DNA from: Photorhabdus luminescens subsp. luminescens | GTDB lineage: Bacteria > Pseudomonadota > Gammaproteobacteria > Enterobacterales > Enterobacteriaceae | Length of the DNA stretch: 64,000 nucleotides | Assembly: GCF_001083805.1 (NCBI RefSeq) | Contig: NZ_JXSK01000003.1 | Location: 310,001 to 374,000, forward strand | Reading direction: 5' to 3' | Part shown: piece after piece, positions 1-7,926 of the stretch | Layout: each line of letters starts with the position of its first letter | Position numbering within the stretch: position 1 is the stretch's first letter | Notes under the pieces: generated by a model | Told to the model about the DNA's origin: nothing | Seen by the model: only the letters and a program-made list of their open reading frames with translations | Databases searched by the model: none | Program-made: the position numbers and the translations under genes

Positions 1-464
1 ATTCTGCTTTTGAATTATGGGGACTTGGTGAAGACGGAAAAATATATCTTATTGACATGATCCGGGGAAAGTGGGAGTCCAAGGAACTTAAACGTCGCGC
101 GGTGGCGTTTTGGGTGAAATGTAAAGCCAGAAAAGATTGTGGTTCTTTGATTTCAATGAAGATAGAAGATAAAGCCTCTGGCACTGGGCTGATTCAGGAA
201 ATCCAGACAGAGGCTCTATGCCCGGTGATACCCATTCAGAGAGATAAGGACAAGTTCACACGGTTGATGGATGTTCAGGGATATATCGAATCTGGATACA
301 TCTATCTCCCCGCTGAGGCTGAATGGATAAACGATTTTCTAACTGAGATGGAAGCCGTTACATCCGATTTTAACACCCACGATGACCAGCTCGATCCGAT
401 GATGGACGCCATTTCTGATATGAAAGCGGGTGATCTCAACGTGTGGGAAGCATTAGGGCGATAA
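1..464 (+). CDS. Phage terminase large subunit, C-terminal part
   Basis: The reading frame is open from the left edge of the window, so the 5' part of the gene lies outside. What remains, about 153 residues, looks like the nuclease half of a large terminase, the motor that cuts concatemeric DNA and drives it into the prohead. Visible signs are the tryptophan-rich 'ELWGLGEDGKIYLIDMIRGKW' style beta-strand region, the 'IEDKASG' acidic patch and the late 'HDDQLD' acidic cluster, typical of the RNase H-like nuclease fold. A portal gene follows, as expected. An ATG at 57 is internal and is not taken as the start. The function is confident from sequence style and context; no ATPase motifs are visible because they would lie upstream. 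Confidence 0.85.
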   Translation, partial: SAFELWGLGEDGKIYLIDMIRGKWESKELKRRAVAFWVKCKARKDCGSLISMKIEDKASGTGLIQEIQTEALCPVIPIQRDKDKFTRLMDVQGYIESGYIYLPAEAEWINDFLTEMEAVTSDFNTHDDQLDPMMDAISDMKAGDLNVWEALGR

Positions 465-484
465 CACCAAAAAATAACGGTTTC

Positions 485-520
485 ACACCAAAATAACGCC
501 GAAATGATTTTGGTGTTTTT
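485..520 (+). terminator. Hairpin terminator after terminase
   Basis: A perfect 10-bp inverted repeat (485-494 with 507-516, ACACCAAAAT/ATTTTGGTGT) with a 12-nt loop is followed by a short T run. It lies 20 bases after the terminase stop and may reduce read-through into the portal gene. The stem's left arm is also echoed just upstream (about 465-476), giving a short direct repeat. Confidence 0.6.
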
Positions 521-681
521 ATTAACAATTCAGTAACAAATAAAAGCGCCTGATTTGGCAAGAAAGATTGAGGGTTTTATCCATTTGGATAGCAAATTTG
601 AGTGAACCCAAAAACCCCAGTGCGCCTAAGAGCCATTATGTTAAAAAGTGCCGAATTTTAACAAATTTCAGTGAGGGAGCA

Positions 682-2145
682 ATGACCCGTAAAAACCGCC
701 GTAACGGCGCAAAGCCCGTTAGGACTGCTGACGGGTACAACAACTTTAATGCAAAACTGGGTGGGTACACATCGAACATTCAATCGAATGGCACATACAT
801 TCCCGGTTATATCTCCCGCAACAGAGTACAGATTGAGTTTGCCTATCGCAGTTCGTTTCTTGTGGGCGCCGGTGTCGATGCGATGGCAGACGATATGACC
901 CGAAAAGGGATCACTATCAGCTCACGGATGAAACCGGATGCAAAAGGTCAGCTTGAAACATTTTGGGAAGATATCGGGATTTGGGATGAGCTCAATAACA
1001 CTTTAAAATGGTCTCGTTTGTACGGAGGGGCGTTGCTGGTGGTGCTGATTGACGGTCAAGATATGTCTACACCGCTCAATCCTGAAACTATCAATGAAGG
1101 GCAGTTTAAGGGCGTCATGTGTCTTGACCGCTGGATGGTTAAACCAACAGACAGCGACTTAGTAAAAGAGTACGGCCCCTATTTCGGAAAACCAAAGTTC
1201 TATAACGTGACCATCAATCAACAGGGAATTCCGCCCTGGAAAATCCACTATTCCCGCGTTATTCGTATGGAAGGCGACACACTGCCATTTCAGCAAGCAC
1301 AAACAGAAAACGGTTGGGGAATGTCGGTTGTAGAGCGCATTTTCGAGCGTGTTCAGGCTTTCGATACGGCGACGGTAGGTACTACGCAACTGATACACAA
1401 AGCTCACCTGAGAACATATAGCATCGATGGTTTGCGAAAGATTCTCGCAATGGGCGAGGGAAGTCCGGCATATACGGGACTGATGAAACACATGGATATG
1501 ATCCGTGAGTTCCAAACTATTGAGGGGATGACCCTGATGGATGCGCTGGACACATTCCAGACGCATAGCTATTCGTTCGCTGGGATTGCTGATGTGATTC
1601 TGCGGTTTGCTGAACAGGTATCAGGTGCTACAGGTATCCCGTTAGTGCGGTTATTTGGTCAATCTCCATCAGGGTTTAGCACCGGCGCCGCCGACTTAGA
1701 AAACTATTACAGCCGGGTTAACACCCTACAAGAGCGCCGCTTACGTCGTCCGCTTCGCTGGTTGTTGGATATTTCACACAGGTCGTTATTCGGTGAACCA
1801 CTTCCCAACGACTTCACGTTTGAATTCAATAAATTATGGGAAATGTCGGATACCGACAGGGCCACGATGGCGAACAATGTAGCGTCTGCTATAGGAACGC
1901 TGGTGGATCGGCAGATTCTACCGGTACATGCGGCGATGTCTGATTTACGTAATATGGCGGATGTCATTGGCATTGGAGGTTCAATCACAGATGAAGACAT
2001 TGAAGAAGCAAAAACGCAGTGGGCGGAGTCTGAATCTGAAACCAGCCCTCCGCCGACGTTCGGAAATACAGTATCGGAAAAGCCTACAAGCGATAGCTCA
2101 TCAGGTGGGCGAAATCGTAACCGGTTACGATGGTTCTCAAGCTAG
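682..2145 (+). CDS. Phage portal protein (DUF1073 family)
   Basis: The product (about 487 aa from ATG 682) resembles the DUF1073 portal family, which forms the dodecameric ring at the capsid vertex through which DNA passes. Supporting text includes the early 'FLVGAGVDAMADDMTR' stretch, the central 'WSRLYGGALLV' motif and 'GIPLVRLFGQSP', all typical of this family. The frame is open further upstream to a TTG at 568, but ATG 682 has a good ribosome binding site (GAGGGAG at about 673-679), so I chose it. The last ~50 codons overlap the next gene in another frame. The gene sits between terminase and the minor head protein, the usual place for a portal. Confidence 0.85.
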   Translation: MTRKNRRNGAKPVRTADGYNNFNAKLGGYTSNIQSNGTYIPGYISRNRVQIEFAYRSSFLVGAGVDAMADDMTRKGITISSRMKPDAKGQLETFWEDIGIWDELNNTLKWSRLYGGALLVVLIDGQDMSTPLNPETINEGQFKGVMCLDRWMVKPTDSDLVKEYGPYFGKPKFYNVTINQQGIPPWKIHYSRVIRMEGDTLPFQQAQTENGWGMSVVERIFERVQAFDTATVGTTQLIHKAHLRTYSIDGLRKILAMGEGSPAYTGLMKHMDMIREFQTIEGMTLMDALDTFQTHSYSFAGIADVILRFAEQVSGATGIPLVRLFGQSPSGFSTGAADLENYYSRVNTLQERRLRRPLRWLLDISHRSLFGEPLPNDFTFEFNKLWEMSDTDRATMANNVASAIGTLVDRQILPVHAAMSDLRNMADVIGIGGSITDEDIEEAKTQWAESESETSPPPTFGNTVSEKPTSDSSSGGRNRNRLRWFSS

Positions 2146-2755
2146 TGCTGATACCGTTTCTGGTCATCTTATCGATTACTCGCAGGTTCTTGACGATTGG
2201 ATTGCCTCCGTTGCACACAAAATGTTCCTTCAAGTTGAGTGTGAAGAATGGCGCCAGTGGCGTTCTGTGTCTCAGCAAATATCCGAAGGACTGCGCGACG
2301 TAGTAGGGAATACCCCTGTCGGTCAGGTAGCCCAGGACGTTGTTTATCGTCAGATTCAACTGATGAAATCCTTGCCTCTGGAAGCTGCCGAACGTGTTAA
2401 AGAGATTCAGGATAGAGCGATACAGGCAGTTATCAACGGTGAGAGACCGGACGAGCTTTATAAAATGATTATGCAATCCAGCGAGGTTGCGGCGGGTCGC
2501 GCACGAATGATTGCGCGTACTGAAATCGGGAGAGCGACAACGGCCCTTACACAAGCCCGCGCATTATCGGTAGGTTCGGAAGGTTATTGGTGGCGCATTG
2601 AGGGAGCCGGTACACGTCCCTCCCATAAAGAGATGCGCGATAAGTTCGTGCGCTGGGAAGATCCCCCCACTCTGGACGGTATGACAGGCCATGCAGGATG
2701 TCTACCGAATTGCAAATGCTGGCCGGAAGTTCACATACCCCCGCCGAGAAGCTAG
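1991..2755 (+). CDS. Phage minor head protein (SPP1 gp7 / Mu gpF-like)
   Basis: This protein of about 254 aa looks like a head morphogenesis protein of the SPP1 gp7/Mu gpF type, which associates with the portal and is packaged into the prohead. The C-terminal half carries the family's 'ARTEIGRATTALTQAR' helix and the 'GHAGCLPNCKCWPEV' cysteine motif. The frame is open from 1928. ATG 1991 is preceded by TGGAGG about 11 bases upstream and is the more likely start. It overlaps the portal gene by about 155 bases, which is long; a later start is possible because the first ~30 residues are low-complexity and basic. Confidence 0.75.
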   Translation: MKTLKKQKRSGRSLNLKPALRRRSEIQYRKSLQAIAHQVGEIVTGYDGSQASADTVSGHLIDYSQVLDDWIASVAHKMFLQVECEEWRQWRSVSQQISEGLRDVVGNTPVGQVAQDVVYRQIQLMKSLPLEAAERVKEIQDRAIQAVINGERPDELYKMIMQSSEVAAGRARMIARTEIGRATTALTQARALSVGSEGYWWRIEGAGTRPSHKEMRDKFVRWEDPPTLDGMTGHAGCLPNCKCWPEVHIPPPRS

Positions 2756-2768
2756 AATTACAATATCT

Positions 2769-2879
2769 GGTGTCGTTAGGATAATGGTAGTCTCGGGACA
2801 GGGTTAGCAGCCTTCGGGTCATAAACGTTAAATGCTATGCGGCCTACTGTACGGGTTCGATTCCCGTGCGGCACCACCA
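2769..2879 (+). tRNA. tRNA-like element with unusual middle region
   Basis: An 8-bp acceptor-like stem (2769-2776 with 2868-2875) is followed by discriminator A2876 and an encoded CCA at 2877-2879. A perfect 5-bp T stem (2851-2855 with 2863-2867) encloses a canonical TTCGATT loop. A D-like arm can be drawn at 2779-2793 with a GG in its loop, though two of its pairs are G-U. The segment between D arm and T arm is about 57 nt, longer than in normal tRNAs, and I cannot find a convincing 5+7 anticodon arm; it contains a C(TTCG)G tetraloop and a TAGCA/TGCTA pairing. It could be a degenerate phage tRNA, a tRNA with an inserted segment, or a tRNA mimic. Amino acid identity is not assignable. Confidence 0.5.
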
Positions 2880-2938
2880 TTCACATCAACTCAGTCTCAG
2901 TGCTGGGTTTTTTAATGCCTGAAATTAGCAGGTAACAC

Positions 2939-4195
2939 ATGAAATATTTTTTTATTACCAAGCTTGGAGAAACGCGCTATCTCCAAGCCGATGGCTCTTT
3001 GCTGTGTAAAGACGTACCGATAGCCCGCACTGGTACTCAAACTTACCTGCCCGAAGAAATAGATTTACAGCCGGACGCCAGCGGCTTAGTGACGGTTTAT
3101 CGCACCGAAGATGAAGTTTTCTCACCCGAAACGATGGCGTCATTCGAGGGGGTAGCGGTCACACTGGATCATCCCGAAGATGATAAAGGAAACATTGTTT
3201 TCGTTAATCCTTCCAACTTCTCAGAACTGGCTCACGGCCATATTCAAAATGTGCGACGCGGCACTGGCGATAAGTCCGATCTGCTGGTTGCTGACGTGCT
3301 GGTTAAGCGTCAGGAGGCTATCGACGCTATTAATGCCGGAGTGACTGACGTCAGTTGCGGCTACGACGCGCAATACAAGCAAATAGCACCCGGCAAGGGT
3401 AAGCAATATCAAATCACAGGAAACCATCTCGCCATTGTTGAGAAAGGCCGGGCAGGTGGCCGCTGTGCAATCGGGGATTCAGCCCCAAATTTTAAATTCA
3501 AAAAGGAGAAGCCTGTTATGGCATGGCTTAAAAGATTGGCTACGGCCGTCCAAACCAAAGACGACGACGCGTTAGCGAAACTCATCGATGAAGCGCCAGA
3601 GCTTCCCTCTGACGGGATGTCTTCGATTCCGGGTGCAACAATCAATATCAATGTACCTTCTCAAGCAACAGCGTTACCGCCTGCGGAGCGCACTACTACG
3701 GACACTGATCCCGATGCTAAAGATAAGCCAACAGGTGATAACGATATGCCGGAGTGGGCGCAAAAATTCATGGATTCGGTATCAACTCGCTTGGATGCAT
3801 TAGAAGGGAAAACGGCGGATAGCAACCCTGATGACGAAGATGAAGACGCGAAAGTAACCGGCGATGCTGCATATCGCCGAAATATCATTGCTGATGCGGA
3901 AATCATTTGTCCGGGCTTCAAACCCACAGGGGATAAGTCCCTCAAGCGACAGGTACTCAATCATGCAATGCGCACGGGTGACAGCCTGAAATCATTTGGC
4001 ATCAGTGATTTTTCAAAAACACCAAAGGCAACCGTTGATGCGGTATTTAACGCCGCGGTAGAAATTAACCGGCAAAAGAACCGACTCAATCCCACGGCTT
4101 TTCAAACTGTTGATCACTCGACATCTGGATCAAAGCACGCTACACCGGCGCAACTGAATGAGTTGTACGCCAACGTCTGGAAACGTAACAAATAA
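2939..4195 (+). CDS. DUF2213 prohead protease/scaffold-like protein
   Basis: A 418-aa protein with the DUF2213 pattern. This family is thought to be the head maturation protease, often joined to a scaffolding region. The N-terminal ~175 residues contain the conserved strand-turn texts 'AVTLDHPED', 'GVTDVSCGYDA' and 'GNHLAIVEKGRAGGRCAI'; the Ser and His in the last two fit a serine protease active site. The C-terminal part (about 180-418) is acidic and helical, rich in Asp and Glu, as in scaffold regions. The start ATG 2939 has AGGTAA upstream. It precedes cement and capsid genes, the usual order. Protease activity is inferred, not shown. Confidence 0.75.
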   Translation: MKYFFITKLGETRYLQADGSLLCKDVPIARTGTQTYLPEEIDLQPDASGLVTVYRTEDEVFSPETMASFEGVAVTLDHPEDDKGNIVFVNPSNFSELAHGHIQNVRRGTGDKSDLLVADVLVKRQEAIDAINAGVTDVSCGYDAQYKQIAPGKGKQYQITGNHLAIVEKGRAGGRCAIGDSAPNFKFKKEKPVMAWLKRLATAVQTKDDDALAKLIDEAPELPSDGMSSIPGATININVPSQATALPPAERTTTDTDPDAKDKPTGDNDMPEWAQKFMDSVSTRLDALEGKTADSNPDDEDEDAKVTGDAAYRRNIIADAEIICPGFKPTGDKSLKRQVLNHAMRTGDSLKSFGISDFSKTPKATVDAVFNAAVEINRQKNRLNPTAFQTVDHSTSGSKHATPAQLNELYANVWKRNK

Positions 4196-4205
4196 GGTAA
4201 ATACA

Positions 4206-4706
4206 ATGGGTGGAATTTCTTATCTTGACCGGATGCCACTAGGTATTCCGGGTTCTGTCACTCGTCCTCGTGACTTGACTATTCAGCCGGAAACCTTCGA
4301 TCCCAATAAATTGTTCAGCGGATACGGGCTGGTGGGTAAATATTCAAACGGAAAATTTGTCCCGCTCGAAGACGGCGATACGGTGGACAAAGTGAAAGGT
4401 ATTCTCGTTCGTCCCTATCCTATCCAGTCACAGGCAGATCTGGCTTATCTCGGTATTAAAGTAGGGTCCGCTGCCGACAATCTGAAACGGGGTTATATCT
4501 GCGTGTCGGTGGGGGCATCAGCCGTCAGTGCCGGTAAAGGCAATCCGGTTTATGTACGTGTTGCCGGGGCTACAGCCGATAGCCCGTTGGGGTCATTTAT
4601 GCTGACGCCGGATGCCACAGCGAAACATACACCTGCGTTGCCGGGTGCCGAAGTGATGGGGCCGGGCGACGCTAACGGCAACATTGAAATTGCATACAAC
4701 ATTTAA
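4206..4706 (+). CDS. Putative capsid cement (decoration) protein
   Basis: A 166-aa protein between the protease/scaffold gene and the major capsid gene. The position and the repeated Gly/Val-rich beta pattern (for example 'GKGNPVYVRV', 'DANGNIEIAYNI') fit the small cement proteins that bind the outside of myovirus capsids. The open frame extends to 4158 inside the previous gene, but ATG 4206 has AAGGTAA upstream and gives a better start. The assignment rests on context and sequence style more than on an identifiable active site. Confidence 0.65.
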   Translation: MGGISYLDRMPLGIPGSVTRPRDLTIQPETFDPNKLFSGYGLVGKYSNGKFVPLEDGDTVDKVKGILVRPYPIQSQADLAYLGIKVGSAADNLKRGYICVSVGASAVSAGKGNPVYVRVAGATADSPLGSFMLTPDATAKHTPALPGAEVMGPGDANGNIEIAYNI

Positions 4707-4716
4707 GGAATAATGA

Positions 4717-5664
4717 ATGTTTACTATCGACAGAGCGACAGTTGATTCAACAGGCGCGTATCTTATCGGTGAGCTGGAACGTAGAGACCAGACACTGAAC
4801 ATGCCTCTTGTGTCAGTCAAGTGGTCACGTGATATGCCGCTTCGTACCGACGTTTCTATTGCGGATGAAGTGTCTTCATACACAAATACATCGCTGGCGG
4901 CTTCTGGTGGTTCAAATCCTAACGGTAAGAACTGGATCAGCAAAACGTCAACAGCTAATGCGGGCCCAAGCCTGAATATTGAGCGTACAGCTCAAGCGTT
5001 GGAATTATGGGGAATGGAAGTTGGCTATACCGTAACCGAATTGGCTTCGGCTATGCAAGTTGGGCGCCCGATCGACAGTCAAAAGCATGACGCGATGAAG
5101 CTAAAATACAACATGGACGTTGACGAGCAGGTATACATCGGTGATGCGGAAAAAGGTATGTGCGGATTACTGAACCTCCCTCAGGTTATCCCGCGTGCCG
5201 CCGCCGCCGCGTGGACGGCTACGACAGACCCGGACGTTATTGTTCAGGACTTTAATATCGTTCTTACGGACGCCTGGGTGTCTTCCGGTTACGCAATTTG
5301 TCCGGGTAAAGTGGGTTTAGCGCCGGAATTGTTTGGGTTATTGTCGAGCAAAAAAGTGTCTTCGGCAGGAAATATCTCCGTACTGGAATACGTGAAAATC
5401 AACTGTATTTCATTCCAGGAGAACGGCGAACCGCTGGAAATCGTCTCGATGAAATGGGCGTCTAAACGCGGTGCTCGTGGAGCGCACAGGATGGTCGCTT
5501 ATACACAAGAAGAGAGATATATTCGCTTCCCATTGGTGCCACTGTTAAACACTCCGCTGGAATGGCGCGGCTTGTGGCAACTGACAACTTATTACGGTCG
5601 TCTGGGTCAGGTCGAAACGCCATATGCAAACACCATTGCGTATTTGGACATCCCGGCATCTTGA
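4717..5664 (+). CDS. Major capsid protein (DUF2184 family)
   Basis: A 315-aa protein with the features of DUF2184-type major capsid proteins: an N-terminal 'GELERRDQTLNMPL' helix, the 'GMEVGYTVTELASAM' spine region, and a C-terminal 'TPLEWRGLWQLTTYYGRLGQVETPY' style ending. It would assemble the icosahedral shell with an HK97-like fold. ATG 4717 is 10 bases after the previous stop and has AAGGAA upstream. A strong hairpin follows the stop codon, consistent with a gene whose transcript level is set separately from downstream genes. Confidence 0.8.
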   Translation: MFTIDRATVDSTGAYLIGELERRDQTLNMPLVSVKWSRDMPLRTDVSIADEVSSYTNTSLAASGGSNPNGKNWISKTSTANAGPSLNIERTAQALELWGMEVGYTVTELASAMQVGRPIDSQKHDAMKLKYNMDVDEQVYIGDAEKGMCGLLNLPQVIPRAAAAAWTATTDPDVIVQDFNIVLTDAWVSSGYAICPGKVGLAPELFGLLSSKKVSSAGNISVLEYVKINCISFQENGEPLEIVSMKWASKRGARGAHRMVAYTQEERYIRFPLVPLLNTPLEWRGLWQLTTYYGRLGQVETPYANTIAYLDIPAS

Positions 5665-5669
5665 TTAAT

Positions 5670-5690
5670 GGCAGGGAGCCCCTGCCTTTA
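5670..5690 (+). terminator. Hairpin after the capsid gene
   Basis: A perfect 7-bp stem (GGCAGGG 5670-5676 with CCCTGCC 5680-5686) closes a 3-nt loop and is followed by TTTA. It lies directly after the capsid stop codon and may be a partial terminator or an mRNA-stabilising end that keeps capsid expression high. Confidence 0.55.
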
Positions 5691-5701
5691 TGGTGATTGA
5701 C

Positions 5702-6118
5702 ATGAAATATCTTGTATCGAAAAAGGCGATCTTAAATTTCGCAGATGGTGCTCAAGTAGAACTTCAACCGGGAATTAACAGCTTTCCCGATGAAGTTATT
5801 AAGCACTGGGCATTTTCAGCCCATGCTCAACCTATTGATGAAAATGAATTGAAACAGGAGGACTTAACTAGTGCTTCTGTTTCATTAGAAGCTGAGATTG
5901 AGAAATTGGTTGCTGAGAATGAAGACCTTAAGTCTCAGATAGAAGTGAAAGACGTGACCATTTCCGAACTGAATAAGGTCTTAGAGGAAATGAAGACTCA
6001 GATAGCAGTGAAATCTGACGAAATCCAGACTCGTTCTAATCCCGAAGATGTTGTTACTAATACGGAAAAGAGAGGGAGGGCTGGCAATGACAAAAAACAG
6101 TCTTCTTCCGACAGTTGA
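5702..6118 (+). CDS. STY1053-family phage structural protein with coiled coil
   Basis: The N-terminal ~50 residues ('KYLVSKKAIL', 'HWAFSAHAQPI') match the style of the STY1053 family of short phage-associated proteins found next to capsid genes. Residues about 60-120 form a long heptad-rich Glu/Lys/Leu stretch that predicts a coiled coil, absent from the shortest members of the family. ATG 5702 is chosen because ATG 5690 lies in the 3' flank of the post-capsid hairpin; 5690 remains possible. The biochemical role is unknown; the position suggests a head or head-tail joint component. Confidence 0.6.
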   Translation: MKYLVSKKAILNFADGAQVELQPGINSFPDEVIKHWAFSAHAQPIDENELKQEDLTSASVSLEAEIEKLVAENEDLKSQIEVKDVTISELNKVLEEMKTQIAVKSDEIQTRSNPEDVVTNTEKRGRAGNDKKQSSSDS

Positions 6119-6497
6119 TAAATTCCGCACCGACTTTCCCGAATTTTCAGACAAAACCCACTATCCCGACACCGCAATCAATTTCTATCTCAGCCAAGCC
6201 GATAAGCTGCTCGACCAAGACATACACGGTGATCAGTTCGTCTATCTCTGTGAGCTGTTCACAGCGCATTACGTCGAACTGAGAGGGAAGGCTATTGCGG
6301 GCGTGTCCATCAGCGGCAGTGTAAATACGGCGGCTGGTGGGGTGGCGACGTCAAAATCGGTTGATAAAGTCAGTGTCAGCTATGACGTATCGGGAATCCT
6401 TAATCCCGATGCGGGCTTTTGGAACAACACGAGCTATGGACGCGAGTTCTTCTGGTGGTGGTCCATGTTCGGCGCCGGGGGGAGGCAACTACTATGA
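6087..6497 (+). CDS. DUF4054 head-tail adaptor
   Basis: A 136-aa protein of the DUF4054 type, thought to be a head completion or adaptor protein that binds under the portal. Recognisable features are the N-terminal 'FRTDFPEF' helix followed by 'YPDTAINFYLSQADKLLD', a central 'LCELFTAHYVEL' helix, and the C-terminal 'SYGREFFWWWSMFGAGG' motif. The start ATG 6087 has AGGGAGGG upstream and overlaps the preceding gene by 32 bases. The stop overlaps the next start as ATGA. Confidence 0.75.
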   Translation: MTKNSLLPTVDKFRTDFPEFSDKTHYPDTAINFYLSQADKLLDQDIHGDQFVYLCELFTAHYVELRGKAIAGVSISGSVNTAAGGVATSKSVDKVSVSYDVSGILNPDAGFWNNTSYGREFFWWWSMFGAGGRQLL

Positions 6498-7012
6498 AAA
6501 GTGGTCTGACTGTCAAAGCGGACAATGCGGCGGCAGTGCTGGAATCTCTCAAAAAGCTATCAGGTATGGATGTGCTGGTGGGTATCCCGGCAGAAAATGC
6601 TACGCGGGAAGACGGAGAAAAGTTGAACAATGCTGAAATTGGCTATCTGCAATCAACAGGGGCAACAGTAAAACTGGGTGGAAAAACGGTAACCCTCATT
6701 CCGCGTCCGTTCCTTGAACTCGGTATCGATGACACTAAAGACCGCACAGCCTCGCATTTAAAAGCAGCGGCAGAGCTTGCGCTTGAAAGTAAGCAGGACG
6801 CCGCTATCAGTGAGCTGGAAAAAGCGGGACAAATTGCGCGTGATGGGGCAAAGAAAGTCATTGGTGACGGAGATCGACTGGCCCCCATCTCTGATGCGAC
6901 AAAAGAGGCCCGACGCCGGCAGGGAATACCGGGTGATAAGCCGCTGTATTTTCACGGTTACTTGTTGCGTTCTATCAACTATGTTGTGAGGAATAAAAAT
7001 GCCGTTTCTTGA
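6494..7012 (+). CDS. Tail or neck component (virion morphogenesis protein)
   Basis: A 172-aa protein whose start overlaps the previous stop (ATGA). The pattern 'MDVLVGIPAENATRED', 'AEIGYLQSTGA' and 'IPRPFLELGI' is typical of the HK97 gp10-like or Mu gpG-like tail-completion group: a GIP motif, then N/A-x-E-G, then a P-R-P-F turn. This position, between head adaptors and sheath, fits a neck or tail terminator subunit. The exact family is not certain. Confidence 0.65.
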   Translation: MKSGLTVKADNAAAVLESLKKLSGMDVLVGIPAENATREDGEKLNNAEIGYLQSTGATVKLGGKTVTLIPRPFLELGIDDTKDRTASHLKAAAELALESKQDAAISELEKAGQIARDGAKKVIGDGDRLAPISDATKEARRRQGIPGDKPLYFHGYLLRSINYVVRNKNAVS

Positions 7013-7385
7013 TGTCACTGATGTGTTATTTGATCCCGATTTCTGCGATACGTCACTGAAATATACCCGGCGCACCGTCGTTGTCGATGATGATGGATTC
7101 GCTACTTCGGAAAAGTCTACTCAACGTTTTGCCGGAGTGGTGACCGTTGATAGCTCTCTTGAGGCCCAAATAAGGATGTCCGGGCAAGTTGTTAACGGCC
7201 GAATTCTGATTATCACAACAGCCCGGCTGATTGCAGGCGAAACCGATAAAACGGGCGATGTGGTCACGTATCAAAACCGGGATTATTTAGTCAAATCTGT
7301 TGACCCTTACACTGCCTATGGTGCCGGTTTTGTTCAGGCCCATTGCGAGTTGTTGCCGTTCGATGGGGGAATTCCTATTGAATAA
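6999..7385 (+). CDS. Head-closure / neck protein
   Basis: A small 128-aa beta-rich protein overlapping the previous gene by 14 bases. The 'YTRRTVVVDDDGFAT' start and the 'VVTYQNRDYLVKSVDPY' strand pair resemble head-tail joining proteins of myoviruses, which seal the portal after packaging. No catalytic motif is expected. The assignment comes from position in the conserved cassette between DUF4054 and the sheath gene. Confidence 0.55.
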   Translation: MPFLDVTDVLFDPDFCDTSLKYTRRTVVVDDDGFATSEKSTQRFAGVVTVDSSLEAQIRMSGQVVNGRILIITTARLIAGETDKTGDVVTYQNRDYLVKSVDPYTAYGAGFVQAHCELLPFDGGIPIE

Positions 7386-7923
7386 CAGTACACAACCGGG
7401 CTGGCTTACACCTGTATCGGCCCCGGATTATGATCGTGATGTAGAACGAAAGCTATCGCGCTGGATAAGTTCAGTTAGTGGTTTACCGGGGAAAATGATG
7501 TTTCCGAAATGGCAACCCAACGACGAAACGCGAGTCTTTCCGAGTCACGATGCTAACTGGTGCGCATTCGGGATCTCGTCGATAGTTTCCGATGATAATC
7601 CCGCTTTCATTAATCAGACTGATGAAAGCACCGATTTATGGCGCCATGAAAAAATCGAATGCTTGGTTTCCTTTTACGGTCCATCAGGGCAGCACTACTG
7701 CACACAATTTCGTGACGGGATCACAGTCAGTCAGAACAATGCTGAGTTAAATCAATTTGGTCTGTCACTCAGCAACTACGGCCGTATCTTTTCTTTACCG
7801 GAACTCATCAACAATCAGTGGGTGCGTCGTTATGACGTGACGATCACCTTACGGCGAAAAGTGGTGCGTGAATACGGTGTTAAATCGTTAGTGGACGCGC
7901 CGGTTAAATTCTTTGGAGATTAA
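7378..7923 (+). CDS. Phage neck/tail terminator protein
   Basis: About 181 aa from a TTG start at 7378 overlapping the previous stop. An in-frame ATG lies at 7363; I prefer TTG because related proteins begin close to an 'NSTxPGxLTP' text, which follows it directly. Conserved style includes 'SGLPGKMMFPKWQP' and 'WCAFGIS'. This family lies just before the sheath in contractile-tail phages and is thought to close the tail or neck. Start choice is uncertain by a few codons; the product class is fairly secure. Confidence 0.65.
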   Translation: MNNSTQPGWLTPVSAPDYDRDVERKLSRWISSVSGLPGKMMFPKWQPNDETRVFPSHDANWCAFGISSIVSDDNPAFINQTDESTDLWRHEKIECLVSFYGPSGQHYCTQFRDGITVSQNNAELNQFGLSLSNYGRIFSLPELINNQWVRRYDVTITLRRKVVREYGVKSLVDAPVKFFGD

Positions 7924-7926
7924 ATT

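Noticed and set aside
1159-1566. Open frame on the - strand within the portal gene
   Set aside because: It lies opposite the well-supported portal frame and shows no recognisable motif or RBS.
682-2145. Possible anti-CBASS (Acb1-type) function for the DUF1073 protein
   Set aside because: Some databases link this family name with Acb1, but I see no pair of HxT/HxS-type 2H phosphoesterase motifs; length and position fit a portal.
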